Below, piece after piece: positions 44,088 to 53,124 of a DNA stretch of 64,000 bases. The stretch comes from Flavobacterium sp. (GTDB taxonomy: Bacteria > Bacteroidota > Bacteroidia > Flavobacteriales > Flavobacteriaceae): positions 81,916 to 145,915 of the forward strand of contig JAHEZJ010000005.1 of assembly GCA_023251135.1 (NCBI GenBank), read 5' to 3'. Positions within the stretch are counted from its first letter, which is position 1. Every line of letters begins with the position of its first letter. The translations under genes were made by a program, and so were the position numbers. The notes below the pieces were generated by a model. That model was not told the origin of the DNA. It saw only the letters and a program-made list of their open reading frames with translations, and did no database searches.

Positions 44088-46838
44088 TCACTCCATCTGC
44101 CTTCTCTTCTTCCCTTTTTCAGCAGCAGCAAAATTCCCTATTTTGTAACTTAATGAAAACATCACATAACGTTTCAGAACCGTATTTTCTTCATCCCGAA
44201 TGGAAGTTGCCGAAATGGTTCTGGTAGCACTTTGATTCTGATTTAAGACATCGTAAACTTTTATTTTAGCATATACCTTTTTATCAAAAAAACCATAGGA
44301 CAGGCTGGTATTCCAGAGATAAAAATCCTTTTTGAAATTGCCTGAAATATCCGAATTATAGGTGTACCCAAAATCGTTTCCGAAAATTAAGTTTGCGGGC
44401 CAGTAACTTGTCGTTTGCAAATTGATCCGGTGCACTACATTTGAACTGGCATCTCTCGAAGAATTCTCATATTTAGTCTCATTGTAGGACAAACTATAGG
44501 CTGGAGAAATAACAAGCAGCTCACCATATTCATACGTAAAATTGACTTTTGGAGTAATCGCTGTCGATTTTGCATTATACAATACCGCATTGGTAAACCC
44601 TTTATCGAAAGAATAGCTGCCATTTAATCCGAAACCATATCTAAAAAGATGTGCCCCTCTTTTAACAGATTGGTTCCAGTTTCCACCAATCGAAGTGGTG
44701 TAAGTTCCTGAGATATTAGCGTAAGTTGTGGTTCTTTTCCCGCTATCATCATAAATTGAAGTCGAAACCACATCGTTGTTGTAGTAATCCCCTTTTATGA
44801 ACAAACTATAACCGGAACGGGTTCGGAAATCATAGTCTCTGAAACTAAAATTAGCACTGTTTTTTTCGATAAGATTTAAATCAGGGTTCCCGGTAATGGT
44901 ATTCAACGGATTGGTTAAATTTAAAACCGGCAGCAGCTGAACCGCTGTGGGAAGCGTATTCGAATAATCGTACCTGAATGACATATTTTTGGAACGGTTA
45001 AATTTATATCGAATCTGAAAATCGCCATAAGGCAAAACATATCGTTTGTTCAAATCGGTAGTATTGTTCAGATATAGCGAGTGATTGTCAAATTCTACCA
45101 TTGCTGTACGCGAATTTAAATTGACCGTAAACTTCCTCTTTTGCCAGGTTAGTCCCACTTTCGGACTAAACGAATTTTGCTTTGAGGAAGTGTAATTTGT
45201 TAGAGACGCATTGAGATCTGAATACGATTGTGTTGCATCATCAAAATCGAATGTTTTGGCATCTTTAATTTCCTTCGTCCAATCAAAATTAGACCCGAAT
45301 CTTATTCGCAAAGAATCCGTTACAGGCTCTGTATATTCAAGTTCAAGCGAATACGTATCACTCTTATTATTGTTTAAACTTTTCTGATTTCTATCGTCAT
45401 TAGGTTTACTGTCCTGATAAAAAATAGTTTGAGAAAGATTTTGCACCTCATTATCACTACTGGTATTATTGCTGTCAAAAGAAAGATTAAAATTGCGGTG
45501 TTCTTTCTTGAACCCCTTATTAAAATTTATGGTGTTCCCCAGACTGGTATTTGTACTTTCTGAATACGATTTGGCATTACTTTCATTCAGAGAATTTCCG
45601 TTCTCGTCTTCAGAAAAACTTGAAGAAGACGAATTACTGTTCGAACGCGATTGGTTTACTTTTGGTATGATGACCAATCGGCTTGTCGGGTCAATCACAT
45701 ATTCCAGTTCAAAATTTACATTGTTTCCGGTAGTTTCATTTCTTGCCTTAGAATCAGAGGATGTAGCAATATTTCCGGTAGGCAAAAAACTAACCTGATC
45801 GGATTTACTATCGTTGTTATTAATCGAATTCGAAAAATTATAACTCCCCATAGCCATCAAACTTTTCGACCAATCGTCAGAGTAATTAAGTCCAACGAGA
45901 TTCGATTGCGTAATTCCTTTACTGCCTCCCGAATTTCCACTATTACTCCTGCTATTTCGTCCTCCGCCCATATTATCAAACACTTCATCCATCGCAAAAC
46001 CGGTAGAATTAATATTGTTAGAGGAGGCCAGTACGCTTATTTTTTGCTTGTTGTTAAAAAAGTTCAGGAGCAGACTGCTTTCGTATCGTTCATCAGAACC
46101 GTAACCGCCCAGTATTTTTCCAAAGTAGCCTTTATTTTTCTTTTCGTCGATCGTGATATTGATACTCGAAAAATCTGAAGTAGACTCCTGTTTGGAAAGT
46201 TCTTCTTTCTTCGTTTTAAAATCAGACACCTGTATTTTTTTGATTATTTCGGCAGGAAGATTCTTCAATGCTATAGCACCGTCTTTATTAAAAAATGTCT
46301 TCCCGTTTACCAAAACCTGATTGACTTCTCTCCCGTTCACCGTAACTTTACCATCAGCTGCCACATCAAAACCCGGTAATTGTTTCAATAAAGTTTCTAC
46401 ATTCGAGTCCGGGCGCACTTTGTATGATGCCGCATTAAACTCTAAAGTATCTTTTTTAATGGTAATTGGCGGAGCTTCGCTTTTGATCACGACATCCTTT
46501 AAGACATTTACATTTTCAAGCAAATACAGTTTCCCAAAATCTTTACTTTCGGGAATACTCTTTTCTTCCTCAAAATAAGGCTGGTATCCCATATAGTTAA
46601 CCTTCAGAAAAACAGGTTTGTCGTACTTTTTGGTTTTAATGCTAAAAGCACCATTTTTATCCGTTGTTGCATATTCGATTACCGTAGAATCTTTAACGGT
46701 TGTAAAATAAACCGTTGCCAGCTCGAGTGGCAATTGGGTGTTGATATCTACGACGGTTCCTTTAAGAACAATGTCATTCTGTGCACTGGCCGAATAACAA
46801 AAAAGGAAAACAATCAGATAATACAAAAATTTGGTCAT
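44088..46838 (-). CDS. Outer-membrane beta-barrel family protein with carboxypeptidase-regulatory domain
   Basis: 916 residues: signal peptide (about 1-19), carboxypeptidase-regulatory-like domain (about 22-105, LKGTVVDINTQLPLELATVYF), a plug-like domain (about 120-210, PDSNVETLLKQLPGFDVAADGKVTVNGREVNQVLVNGKTFF), and a large beta-barrel typical of OMP_b-brl_3 proteins. The middle (about 285-310) has a Ser/Asn/Gly-rich loop (GGGRNSRSNSGNSGGS). The family is common in Bacteroidetes and related to TonB-dependent receptors; the substrate is unknown. A short basic tail (KGKKRRQME) ends the protein. Confidence 0.88.
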   Translation of the reverse strand: MTKFLYYLIVFLFCYSASAQNDIVLKGTVVDINTQLPLELATVYFTTVKDSTVIEYATTDKNGAFSIKTKKYDKPVFLKVNYMGYQPYFEEEKSIPESKDFGKLYLLENVNVLKDVVIKSEAPPITIKKDTLEFNAASYKVRPDSNVETLLKQLPGFDVAADGKVTVNGREVNQVLVNGKTFFNKDGAIALKNLPAEIIKKIQVSDFKTKKEELSKQESTSDFSSINITIDEKKNKGYFGKILGGYGSDERYESSLLLNFFNNKQKISVLASSNNINSTGFAMDEVFDNMGGGRNSRSNSGNSGGSKGITQSNLVGLNYSDDWSKSLMAMGSYNFSNSINNNDSKSDQVSFLPTGNIATSSDSKARNETTGNNVNFELEYVIDPTSRLVIIPKVNQSRSNSNSSSSSFSEDENGNSLNESNAKSYSESTNTSLGNTINFNKGFKKEHRNFNLSFDSNNTSSDNEVQNLSQTIFYQDSKPNDDRNQKSLNNNKSDTYSLELEYTEPVTDSLRIRFGSNFDWTKEIKDAKTFDFDDATQSYSDLNASLTNYTSSKQNSFSPKVGLTWQKRKFTVNLNSRTAMVEFDNHSLYLNNTTDLNKRYVLPYGDFQIRYKFNRSKNMSFRYDYSNTLPTAVQLLPVLNLTNPLNTITGNPDLNLIEKNSANFSFRDYDFRTRSGYSLFIKGDYYNNDVVSTSIYDDSGKRTTTYANISGTYTTSIGGNWNQSVKRGAHLFRYGFGLNGSYSFDKGFTNAVLYNAKSTAITPKVNFTYEYGELLVISPAYSLSYNETKYENSSRDASSNVVHRINLQTTSYWPANLIFGNDFGYTYNSDISGNFKKDFYLWNTSLSYGFFDKKVYAKIKVYDVLNQNQSATRTISATSIRDEENTVLKRYVMFSLSYKIGNFAAAEKGKKRRQME

Positions 46839-47195
46839 GAAAAGGGTCTGTTAGAAATAGTAAGACTGCAAAAGAGCTAAAAGGTTTATTGTGAACGAAA
46901 TATTCGGTCAAATAGTATGCCATTAAGCCTAACAAAAGTAGTCTGAATTAACTCGTTGCGTGCAATTTTAAAAAAAATATTCAACACATAGAGACATAGC
47001 TTTTTAAATCTGAAAAGAGAACAAAAAAGAAATACATTTCTCTCACATAAGAAGTTATGTGTATTTCAATGAAGTGAAACGTCTATTTTAGGAATACAGA
47101 ACCTATGTTACTATGTGTTAAAATGAATTACCCCAAACAAGTTCAAATTAACAACAAGGCATAAAAAAAGTCCTCTTTTAGGAGGACTTTTTCTT
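46839..47195. other. Intergenic region between der and the barrel gene
   Basis: 357 bp without an ORF, AT-rich. The only clear structure is the terminator behind der (47167-47190). Two related phrases, ACACATAGAGACATAG near 46984 and CTATGTTACTATGTGTT near 47103, are partly complementary. Confidence 0.4.
47167..47192. terminator. Intrinsic terminator of der
   Basis: AAAGTCCTC/GAGGACTTT forms a 9-bp stem with a 6-nt loop, 5 bp beyond the der stop. Runs of A on the left supply the T-run for the minus strand. Confidence 0.8.
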
Positions 47196-48503
47196 TTATT
47201 TCTCTCTGATATAAATATCGATTGGCACTCCTGCGAAATCCCAATTTTCTCTGATCTTATTTTCCAGGTAACGTTTGTAAGGTTCTTTAACGTATTGTGG
47301 CATGTTGGCAAAAAATACAAACTGAGGTGTTTGCGTTGGCAACTGCATACAATATTTAATTTTCACATACTTCCCTTTTGTTGCCGGTGGTGGGTAAGCT
47401 TCAATTACCTTCAACATGTATTCGTTGAATTTTGAAGTCGCAATTCTTTGTTTTCTGTTTTCAAAAACCTGAACAGTAGCTTCTAATGCTTTCAACAAAC
47501 GTTGCTTGGTTAAAGCCGAAACGAACAAAATTGGCACATCGGTAAAAGGCATTAATTCTTTTTTGATTTTCTCTTCGTAATCGCGAGTCGACATGGTATC
47601 TTTTTCTACCAAATCCCATTTGTTTACTAAGATCACAACCCCTTTACGGTTTTTCTCTGCCAGCCAGAAAATACTCTGATCCTGACCTTCAAAGCCACGG
47701 GTTGCATCGATAACCAAAATACAAATATCAGCATGCTCAATCGCACGAACCGAACGCATTACCGAGTAAAACTCTAAATCTTCCTTTACTTTAGCCTTAC
47801 GACGGATTCCCGCAGTATCAACCAAATTAAATTCAAAACCAAAACGGTCAAATTTTGTATCAATGGCATCACGGGTTGTTCCTGCAATATCGGTTACGAT
47901 ATAACGATCCTGACCAATCAAAGCGTTGATAAAACTTGACTTACCAGCATTCGGACGCCCTACAACAGCAAAACGAGGCAAATCTTCTTTAACCTCAACT
48001 TCCGGTTTCTCCGGAAATGCATCAATTAAAGCATCTAATAAATCTCCTGTTCCGCTTCCTGAGATACTTGCAAACGTAAAATAATCTCCTAAACCAAGAT
48101 TATAAAACTCAATTGCATCTTTCTCACGCATTGCGTTATCTACTTTATTTACAGCCAATAAAACCGGCTTTGTCACTTTACGCAACAACTTCGCCACTGT
48201 TTCATCCATTGGTGTAATTCCTTCTTCTACATCAACCACAAAAATAATAACATCAGCTTCATCGATAGCAAGTTCTACCTGTTTGCGGATTTCACCTTCA
48301 AATACGTCATCAGAACCGCGAACGTATCCACCGGTATCAATTACAGAAAACTCTTTTCCGTTCCACTCGCTTTTACCATAGTTTCTATCACGGGTAACCC
48401 CAGATACCGAATCTACAATAGCTTCTCTTCTTTGTATCAGCCTATTAAAAAGGGTTGATTTCCCTACATTAGGTCTTCCTACTATCGCAACAATGTTATT
48501 CAT
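47196..48503 (-). CDS. der: Ribosome biogenesis GTPase Der (EngA)
   Basis: 435 residues with the double-GTPase layout: first P-loop GRPNVGKST (about 9-17) with NKVD, second P-loop GRPNAGKSS (about 180-188) with NKWD, then the C-terminal KH-like domain (about 355-435). It acts in assembly of the 50S subunit. A separate era gene lies 365 bp upstream on the same strand. Confidence 0.96.
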   Translation of the reverse strand: MNNIVAIVGRPNVGKSTLFNRLIQRREAIVDSVSGVTRDRNYGKSEWNGKEFSVIDTGGYVRGSDDVFEGEIRKQVELAIDEADVIIFVVDVEEGITPMDETVAKLLRKVTKPVLLAVNKVDNAMREKDAIEFYNLGLGDYFTFASISGSGTGDLLDALIDAFPEKPEVEVKEDLPRFAVVGRPNAGKSSFINALIGQDRYIVTDIAGTTRDAIDTKFDRFGFEFNLVDTAGIRRKAKVKEDLEFYSVMRSVRAIEHADICILVIDATRGFEGQDQSIFWLAEKNRKGVVILVNKWDLVEKDTMSTRDYEEKIKKELMPFTDVPILFVSALTKQRLLKALEATVQVFENRKQRIATSKFNEYMLKVIEAYPPPATKGKYVKIKYCMQLPTQTPQFVFFANMPQYVKEPYKRYLENKIRENWDFAGVPIDIYIREK

Positions 48504-48868
48504 TTTTTTGAATTTTAGATTTCAGATTCTAAATTTTAGATTTTTAGTTTCCTAAAATCCTATCACTTATAAATCCAAAATGCTTTATTTTAATTTTTTG
48601 CAAAGGTAGTCTTTTTTTGTTAGCAGTCGCAGTTTTAAGTATTCAGTCAGAAAACTACTAAAACGGCCACTTTTAACTCAAAACTAATTCCTTTTCTTCA
48701 GGAGCTATTCCTGCTATCCGTTTCAATCTTTTGTTTCGCTAAAGCTTCACAAAAGGATTTCCACTACTATCAGGGCTAGGAATTCAGTTTTCAGTATCAG
48801 TTTTCAGCTATATACTAAATCTTCCACCTTACAAAACTGAGACTGAACTCTGCGACTGAAAACTCTTT
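48504..48868. other. Intergenic region between era and der
   Basis: 365 bp without an ORF. It has AT-rich words TTTTAGATTT and CAGATTCTAAATTTTAG near 48520, short CAGTCGCAGT and TCAGTTTTCAG words near 48628 and 48790, and a compact GC-richer block at 48701-48781 that looks like a multicopy extragenic element. Confidence 0.45.
48701..48781. repeat. Putative multicopy extragenic element
   Basis: The block opens GAGCTATTCCTGCTATCCG, contains TCTTTTGTTTCGCTAAAGC and CACAAAAGGATTTCC, and ends ATCAGGGCTAGGAATTC. I recall this block from other flavobacterial intergenic regions, with short AAAAGGATTT and TCAGGGCTAGG landmarks. Only one copy lies in this window, so its repeat status is from memory. 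Confidence 0.4.
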
Positions 48869-49750
48869 TTATTGATTGTACCCGAATCGTTTCAACATAT
48901 TGGCATTGCTTCTCCAGTTCTTGTTCACCTTCACGTAAAGTTCAATATGAATTTGTTTTCCGAAGAATTTCTCTAAATCGGCACGAGCGTCTGTTCCAAC
49001 CTTTTTTAAAGCGGCACCTTTATGTCCAATGATGATTCCTTTTTGAGTTTCTCTTTCGACCATAATCACAGAACGGATTCTAATAATTTTTTCATCTTCA
49101 AAAAACTCTTCCGTTACGATTTCAACGGCATACGGAATCTCTTTGCTATAGTTCAACAAAATTTTCTCACGAATCGTTTCGTTTACAAAGAAACGTTCCG
49201 GTTTGTCTGTCAATTGATCTTTTGGATAATAGGCAGGTGATTCCGGCAACAACTCGATGATTCGGCTAAAAACTTCCGGTACATTAAAATTCTGTAAAGC
49301 CGAGATTGGGAAAATTTCGGCATTGGGCACTTTTGCCGCCCAAAATGCTACTTGCTCCTCTAATTGTTCCTGATTGGAGTTGTCGATTTTATTCAACAAT
49401 AATAAAACCGGAATTTTAGCATGGATAATTTTATTAAAGAAAGCTTCATCTTTTAAGTCCTGCTCTCCTATCTCGACCATGTAAACTAAAATATCAGCAT
49501 CTTCAAAAGCCGATTTTACAAAGTTCATCATCGACTCCTGCATTTCATAAGCGGGCTTGATGATTCCGGGAGTATCCGATAATATAAGTTGAAAATCTTC
49601 GCCATTCACGATTCCAAGAATACGATGACGGGTTGTTTGTGCTTTTGATGTAATAATCGATAATCTTTCTCCAACAAAGGCGTTCATCAATGTTGATTTT
49701 CCAACGTTTGGATTCCCGATGATGTTTACAAAACCTGCTTTATGTGACAT
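48869..49750 (-). CDS. era: GTPase Era
   Basis: 293 residues: GTPase domain with P-loop GNPNVGKST (about 12-20), the SDTPGI switch, NKID, and a C-terminal KH domain (about 205-293, with the GHKGAALKKVGTDAR loop). It binds 16S rRNA during 30S assembly. Standard length and start. Confidence 0.96.
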   Translation of the reverse strand: MSHKAGFVNIIGNPNVGKSTLMNAFVGERLSIITSKAQTTRHRILGIVNGEDFQLILSDTPGIIKPAYEMQESMMNFVKSAFEDADILVYMVEIGEQDLKDEAFFNKIIHAKIPVLLLLNKIDNSNQEQLEEQVAFWAAKVPNAEIFPISALQNFNVPEVFSRIIELLPESPAYYPKDQLTDKPERFFVNETIREKILLNYSKEIPYAVEIVTEEFFEDEKIIRIRSVIMVERETQKGIIIGHKGAALKKVGTDARADLEKFFGKQIHIELYVKVNKNWRSNANMLKRFGYNQ

Positions 49751-49824
49751 TTGTGTTCTATTTATTTTGCAAAGGTAGTCATATCAACTCAATACAGAAA
49801 ATAAAACATTTTTTAATGTTTTCG

Positions 49825-49854
49825 TTGGATTTCTCAAAAATCGGCGTATCTTTG
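49825..49854 (+). promoter_or_regulatory. Promoter of tRNA-fMet
   Basis: TTG (49825-49827), 19-bp spacer, TATCTTTG (49847-49854): a full match to the Bacteroidetes -33/-7 consensus, 12 bp before the tRNA. Confidence 0.75.
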
Positions 49855-49866
49855 CACCCGAAACAT

Positions 49867-49939
49867 CGCGGGATAGAGCAGTAGGCAGCTCGTCGGGCTC
49901 ATAACCCGAAGGTCACAGGTTCGAGTCCTGTTCCCGCTA
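49867..49939 (+). tRNA. Initiator tRNA-fMet (CAU)
   Basis: 73 nt, cloverleaf complete. The acceptor pairs CGCGGGA with TCCCGCT except that C1 faces T72, and the anticodon stem has three consecutive G-C pairs (CGGG ... CCCG) around CTCATAA. Both features mark the initiator rather than the elongator. CCA is not encoded; discriminator A. The T-arm reads CAGGTTCGAGTCCTG. Confidence 0.93.
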
Positions 49940-50050
49940 CTAAGTAAAAACACCACTTGAAAAAGTTGGTGTTTTTTTTTTATTTCAAAATAAAACTGGC
50001 AGGCTCATATCCGCCGCGGCGGACAAAGGTTCAAGTCCTGTTCCCGCTAC
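49936..50050 (+). repeat. 115-bp direct repeat, copy 1 (tRNA 3' end, terminator, tRNA fragment)
   Basis: Starts at the last bases of tRNA-fMet (GCTACTAAGT). It holds the terminator ACACCACTT/AAGTTGGTGT with T-run (49946-49980), then a tRNA-like fragment: GGCAGGCTCATA, a perfect 14-bp palindrome TCCGCCGCGGCGGA (50010-50023), and a T-arm plus acceptor end AGGTTCAAGTCCTG TTCCCGCTA (50027-50049). The fragment lacks a 5' half. Copy 2 is at 52965-53078. Confidence 0.85.
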
Positions 50051-50055
50051 AAGTA

Positions 50056-50087
50056 AAAAGCTTCAGAGAAATCTGAAGCTTTTTTTG
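50056..50087 (+). terminator. tRNA-type terminator AGCTTCAGA-gaaa-TCTGAAGCT
   Basis: A 9-bp stem with a GAAA tetraloop and a T-run, directly after the tRNA fragment. The same hairpin follows tRNA-Glu at 61158 and, with two changes, the fragment at 58217. Confidence 0.85.
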
Positions 50088-50163
50088 TCTATATTTGATT
50101 TTAAAAACCAAAAACTAGTCCATTTAATGAATATATTTTTTGTTTAATTGATCAAGATTGTGG

Positions 50164-50212
50164 GTGCGAAGTCAGGAGACATTCGCACAGCTTTTCATAA
50201 GAACTCTTCGGG
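50164..50212. repeat. Hairpin repeat GTGCGAA-TTCGCAC (family copy)
   Basis: GTGCGAA (50164-50170), inner GTCAGGAGACA, TTCGCAC (50182-50188), then the tail CAGCTTTTCATAAGAACTC. Relatives lie at 54513, 55067, 55214, 56610 and 58794 with changed but still paired arms. The rest of 50090-50521 is AT-rich and holds no gene. Confidence 0.65.
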
Positions 50213-50521
50213 GAGCAGGTATAAAAATTATCTAGACTGCAATACTCTTTTTTGCTTTGTTTATGGCCCCCAAGGATTTATCTTGAACCCAAGGATTTAG
50301 AAGATGACTTATCTTCTGAATCAAACGAAAAAAATGAAAGTTTATGTAAGTATTAGACCTTGAAAAACAGCTTATAACTGGCATTTGGCGAGATTAGGGT
50401 TTTAGACTGAATTTATAGATACTTTTATATTTGGAAGATTTGTATTTAACGGAAGAATCTCACCTCTTTACTTACCAACATTATCAAGCGTCAGAACTTT
50501 AGGCATAATTAGTTACTACTT

Positions 50522-51202
50522 ATGGAAAAAATAAAACAAATATGGAAAGATCCTGTCTGGAGTAAAGTAATTTCTGCAGGAATTATTGGATTTGTAATTC
50601 TAATTTACAATTCTATTTATTCTCTAGTCACAAATACAAACCTAAAAACCAACATTATAGCATTTTGGAATTCAAAAATTATTCTATGGGTTGTCGCAGT
50701 TATAATTATAGTATTAGTAGTAATATATACACTTAGAAAATTATTTAACAGAAAAGAAAAAGATGATTTTGTTTATGATGAAAAAACATTGGAACTTGAT
50801 ACTGCTTTTTTCAATAAAATAAGAAATGAACTACTAACAATGCAATCAATTTATTGGCTTCGAAATAACAATTTTGGCGGTCGTAGTTTTCAAGACGAAC
50901 TTTTGCAACCATTTGATATGATTGAGATGCAAATGGAAAGGGCAGATTACGATTTTTTTAATCCACAATTAGAAACCTTACTACAAGAATTAATGGAACA
51001 AATAAAAGATTTTAACTCATTTTTACTTCCAAATGTTTTTACTGAAAGCGTTCACAGATTGACTGTACCCTCAGAATGGAGACATGAACAACCTGAAAGA
51101 TATGACGAAGCTGTTGATGGAATTCATAGAAGAGCCCAAAAACTCGCTCTAAAATATGATGAATTTATTAGAAAAGGTCGCAAAATCTTAAAAGTACAAT
51201 AA
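50522..51202 (+). CDS. Two-helix membrane protein of unknown function
   Basis: 226 residues. Membrane helices lie at about 16-36 and 49-67, followed by a basic stretch (LRKLFNRKEK) and a helical cytosolic domain (about 80-226) rich in Gln/Glu (LETLLQELMEQIKDF) with EWRHEQPERYDEAVDGIHRRAQ. I do not recognise a family. An 18-bp element AGCGTCAGAACTTTAGGC lies 17 bp upstream and resembles the one before the next gene. First gene after the tRNA-fMet repeats. Confidence 0.7.
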   Translation: MEKIKQIWKDPVWSKVISAGIIGFVILIYNSIYSLVTNTNLKTNIIAFWNSKIILWVVAVIIIVLVVIYTLRKLFNRKEKDDFVYDEKTLELDTAFFNKIRNELLTMQSIYWLRNNNFGGRSFQDELLQPFDMIEMQMERADYDFFNPQLETLLQELMEQIKDFNSFLLPNVFTESVHRLTVPSEWRHEQPERYDEAVDGIHRRAQKLALKYDEFIRKGRKILKVQ

Positions 51203-51321
51203 ACTACAACTAAGAGCTAATATAACTCATTTGGCAATTGGATTAATGGAAAGTTGGTTTTGTATTTGAAATCATTTGGAAAATCCGAAAATAGAGTTTA
51301 ATTTGCTCCCAAACTGTTTGT

Positions 51322-51339
51322 AGCGCCAGAACGTTATGC
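51322..51339 (+). repeat. Cassette-like left end before the 51359 gene
   Basis: AGCGCCAGAACGTTATGC agrees at 15 of 18 positions with 50487-50504. The inverse CGCATAAC lies after the gene at 52004-52011, so the gene is bracketed by GTTATGC and GCATAAC. Confidence 0.5.
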
Positions 51340-51358
51340 TATATTTTAAAACAATAAT

Positions 51359-51994
51359 ATGTCAAAAAAAGAAAACTTACGATACACTTTAAATAGATTG
51401 TATGAATGTAGAAATTTGGAAATTTCAAATTTATGGCAGAGATCGGTCTTTCTCTCAGTCTTTTTAATTTTGTGTTTTTCTGCTTATGGTTATTTAACAT
51501 TAGAGATGATAAGTAAACTTGTTGAAGAGCCAAATAAATTAAAAAATGAATTGTTGATAAATACAATTTGCTTGTTCATTGTTTTTGTTGGTATGATTTT
51601 TTCAATCATTTGGATACTAATGTCAAAAGCATCAAAAGGATGGTATGAAGTATACGAGTCAGCAATCCACAAATTTGAAAACGACCATTATCTAGATTTA
51701 AAACTACCTCATGATAACATAATGGGAAATATGGAATTAGATGAGCAAAACAAAAGCCGAAACATTTTTTCTACAAAGGCTGGAAGTTATTCTCCTTCTC
51801 GAATAAACATAGCTATCGGTCAAATCAGCTTATGTCTTTGGTTAATATTCTGTATTTTTCATTCAAGTTTTACATTTTATAATTCTTCTATCAATAGTGA
51901 GTTTTCAATTGCAACAATTTTAATGTTGATAGTTGGTTTTAGTTCTGCTTTAATTGTTATATACTCAAAATATATAAAGAGTAGTTTTTTATAG
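51359..51994 (+). CDS. Four-helix membrane protein, possibly RipA-like
   Basis: 211 residues with helices at about 28-48, 62-84, 156-178 and 184-204. The N-terminus LRYTLNRLYECRNLEISNLWQRS and the layout (two helices, a soluble linker of about 70 residues, two helices) recall the RipA family of octameric membrane proteins, but the match is by eye and weak. No enzyme motif is present. Codon use is AT-rich like its neighbours in this region. Confidence 0.65.
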   Translation: MSKKENLRYTLNRLYECRNLEISNLWQRSVFLSVFLILCFSAYGYLTLEMISKLVEEPNKLKNELLINTICLFIVFVGMIFSIIWILMSKASKGWYEVYESAIHKFENDHYLDLKLPHDNIMGNMELDEQNKSRNIFSTKAGSYSPSRINIAIGQISLCLWLIFCIFHSSFTFYNSSINSEFSIATILMLIVGFSSALIVIYSKYIKSSFL

Positions 51995-52062
51995 TCAAAC
52001 TATCGCATAACTACTAGTATAACAAATTTACGTATTAACAAACATTTACTAACAAACATAAC

Positions 52063-52638
52063 ATGATAGAAAGTTTAATCTGGACCATTCTTTCGACAGT
52101 TGTATCATCTGTCTTACTTGTCTCTACTCAAAGATTTTTTGAATTCAAAAAGATTTTTAAAGAAGAAAAAGAAATTAAAGAAGAAGTTGAAAAAGTATAC
52201 AAAACATTTGAGGAAAAAGATAACCAGGATGTTTTACATTTAATGATTCAAAATGTAGCAGAATTACGAGAATATTATGTGATAAACAAACAGCAGGCAA
52301 GAAATTCCTTTTCAGCAGCTTTATTTATAAGTATCTTAGGTTTTTTACTTTTCGCTAGTGGTTTTGTGCTTTCGTATACCATGCCTGATAAATCCGATAT
52401 TATTCCATACTCAACAGTCGGAGGTTCAATAATAGAAATAATTGCCGGCTTATTTTTTTGGTTATATAGTAAGGCAATTAGGCAAATAAATATTTTTCAT
52501 ACAAGTTTACAAAGCACAGAAAAATTTTTAACTGCAATTCAATTGGTAGATAAAGTATCAATAGATAAAAAAGATGATATTTATAGAGAAATTATTTCAA
52601 AAATCATAAATTCAAATTTCGCAGCATCACAAACATAA
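52063..52638 (+). CDS. Membrane protein resembling the TRADD-N-associated two-helix domain
   Basis: 191 residues: an N-terminal hydrophobic segment (about 5-21), a charged coiled coil (about 28-55, KEEKEIKEEVEKVYKTFEEKD), then AELREYYVINKQQARNSFSAAL leading into two helices (about 83-105 and 117-138) with IIEIIAGLFFWLYSKAIRQ and FHTSLQSTEKFLTAIQL. This order fits the two-helix domain described next to TRADD-N in bacterial conflict systems. The usual TRADD-N or effector part is not seen, only the coiled coil. A role in a defence or signalling module is inferred. Confidence 0.65.
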   Translation: MIESLIWTILSTVVSSVLLVSTQRFFEFKKIFKEEKEIKEEVEKVYKTFEEKDNQDVLHLMIQNVAELREYYVINKQQARNSFSAALFISILGFLLFASGFVLSYTMPDKSDIIPYSTVGGSIIEIIAGLFFWLYSKAIRQINIFHTSLQSTEKFLTAIQLVDKVSIDKKDDIYREIISKIINSNFAASQT

Positions 52639-52964
52639 CCGTAGGTAATAGCGGCTTTGAGCTAGTGGGGTTTTGATATTTAATGAGACGATCTTTTTAT
52701 ATAATTGGCTTTGATTATAAAATAAACTAAAGACCATAAAAACATCAGCTCGAACCTGGTTGGACGTTAGCAGCACCTTGCTGGCGCGAGCGTCTCGGTA
52801 GTGAACGCAAAGGTGTTGACAAAAAGGAATAAAACAAAAAAGTTCGATATTTCTTTGAAGCTTTGTCTTGACCTTTATGGGATTTGAACATAAAAATTTA
52901 AAATTGCTTGATATTTATTTTATTTAAATCATCCAAAAAATGGTTCGAAAATTGTCCCGTTAGG

Positions 52965-53078
52965 GCTACTAAGTAAAAACACCACTTGAAAAAGTTGGTG
53001 TTTTTTTTATTTCAAAATAAAAACTGGCAGGCTCATATCCGCCGCCGCGGACAAAGGTTCGAGTCCTGTTCCCTCTAC
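52965..53078 (+). repeat. 115-bp direct repeat, copy 2
   Basis: Matches 49936-50050 over its whole length, with small indels in the T- and A-runs. The palindrome is altered to TCCGCCGCCGCGGA and the tRNA end to TTCCCTCTA; the T-arm here keeps the original GGTTCGAGTCC. The two copies enclose the three membrane-protein genes at 50522-52638. Confidence 0.85.
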
Positions 53079-53088
53079 TAGTAAAAAT

Positions 53089-53124
53089 TAAAAGCCGAGA
53101 AATCTAGATTTCTCAGCTTTTTTT
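53089..53124 (+). terminator. Terminator after repeat copy 2
   Basis: GAGAAATC (53097-53104) pairs with GATTTCTC (53107-53114), extended by AAAGC/GCTTT, then a T-run. Confidence 0.7.

Noticed and set aside
45651..46178. 175-codon plus-strand ORF inside the minus-strand barrel gene
   Set aside because: Antisense to a full-length, domain-rich protein; no signal or motif.
46839..47195. Possible small gene or RNA between der and the barrel gene
   Set aside because: No ORF with a plausible start, no promoter box, and only weak complementary phrases besides the der terminator.
50017..50049. Second functional tRNA after tRNA-fMet
   Set aside because: Only the T-arm and acceptor 3' strand are present; a palindrome replaces the anticodon arm and the 5' half is missing.
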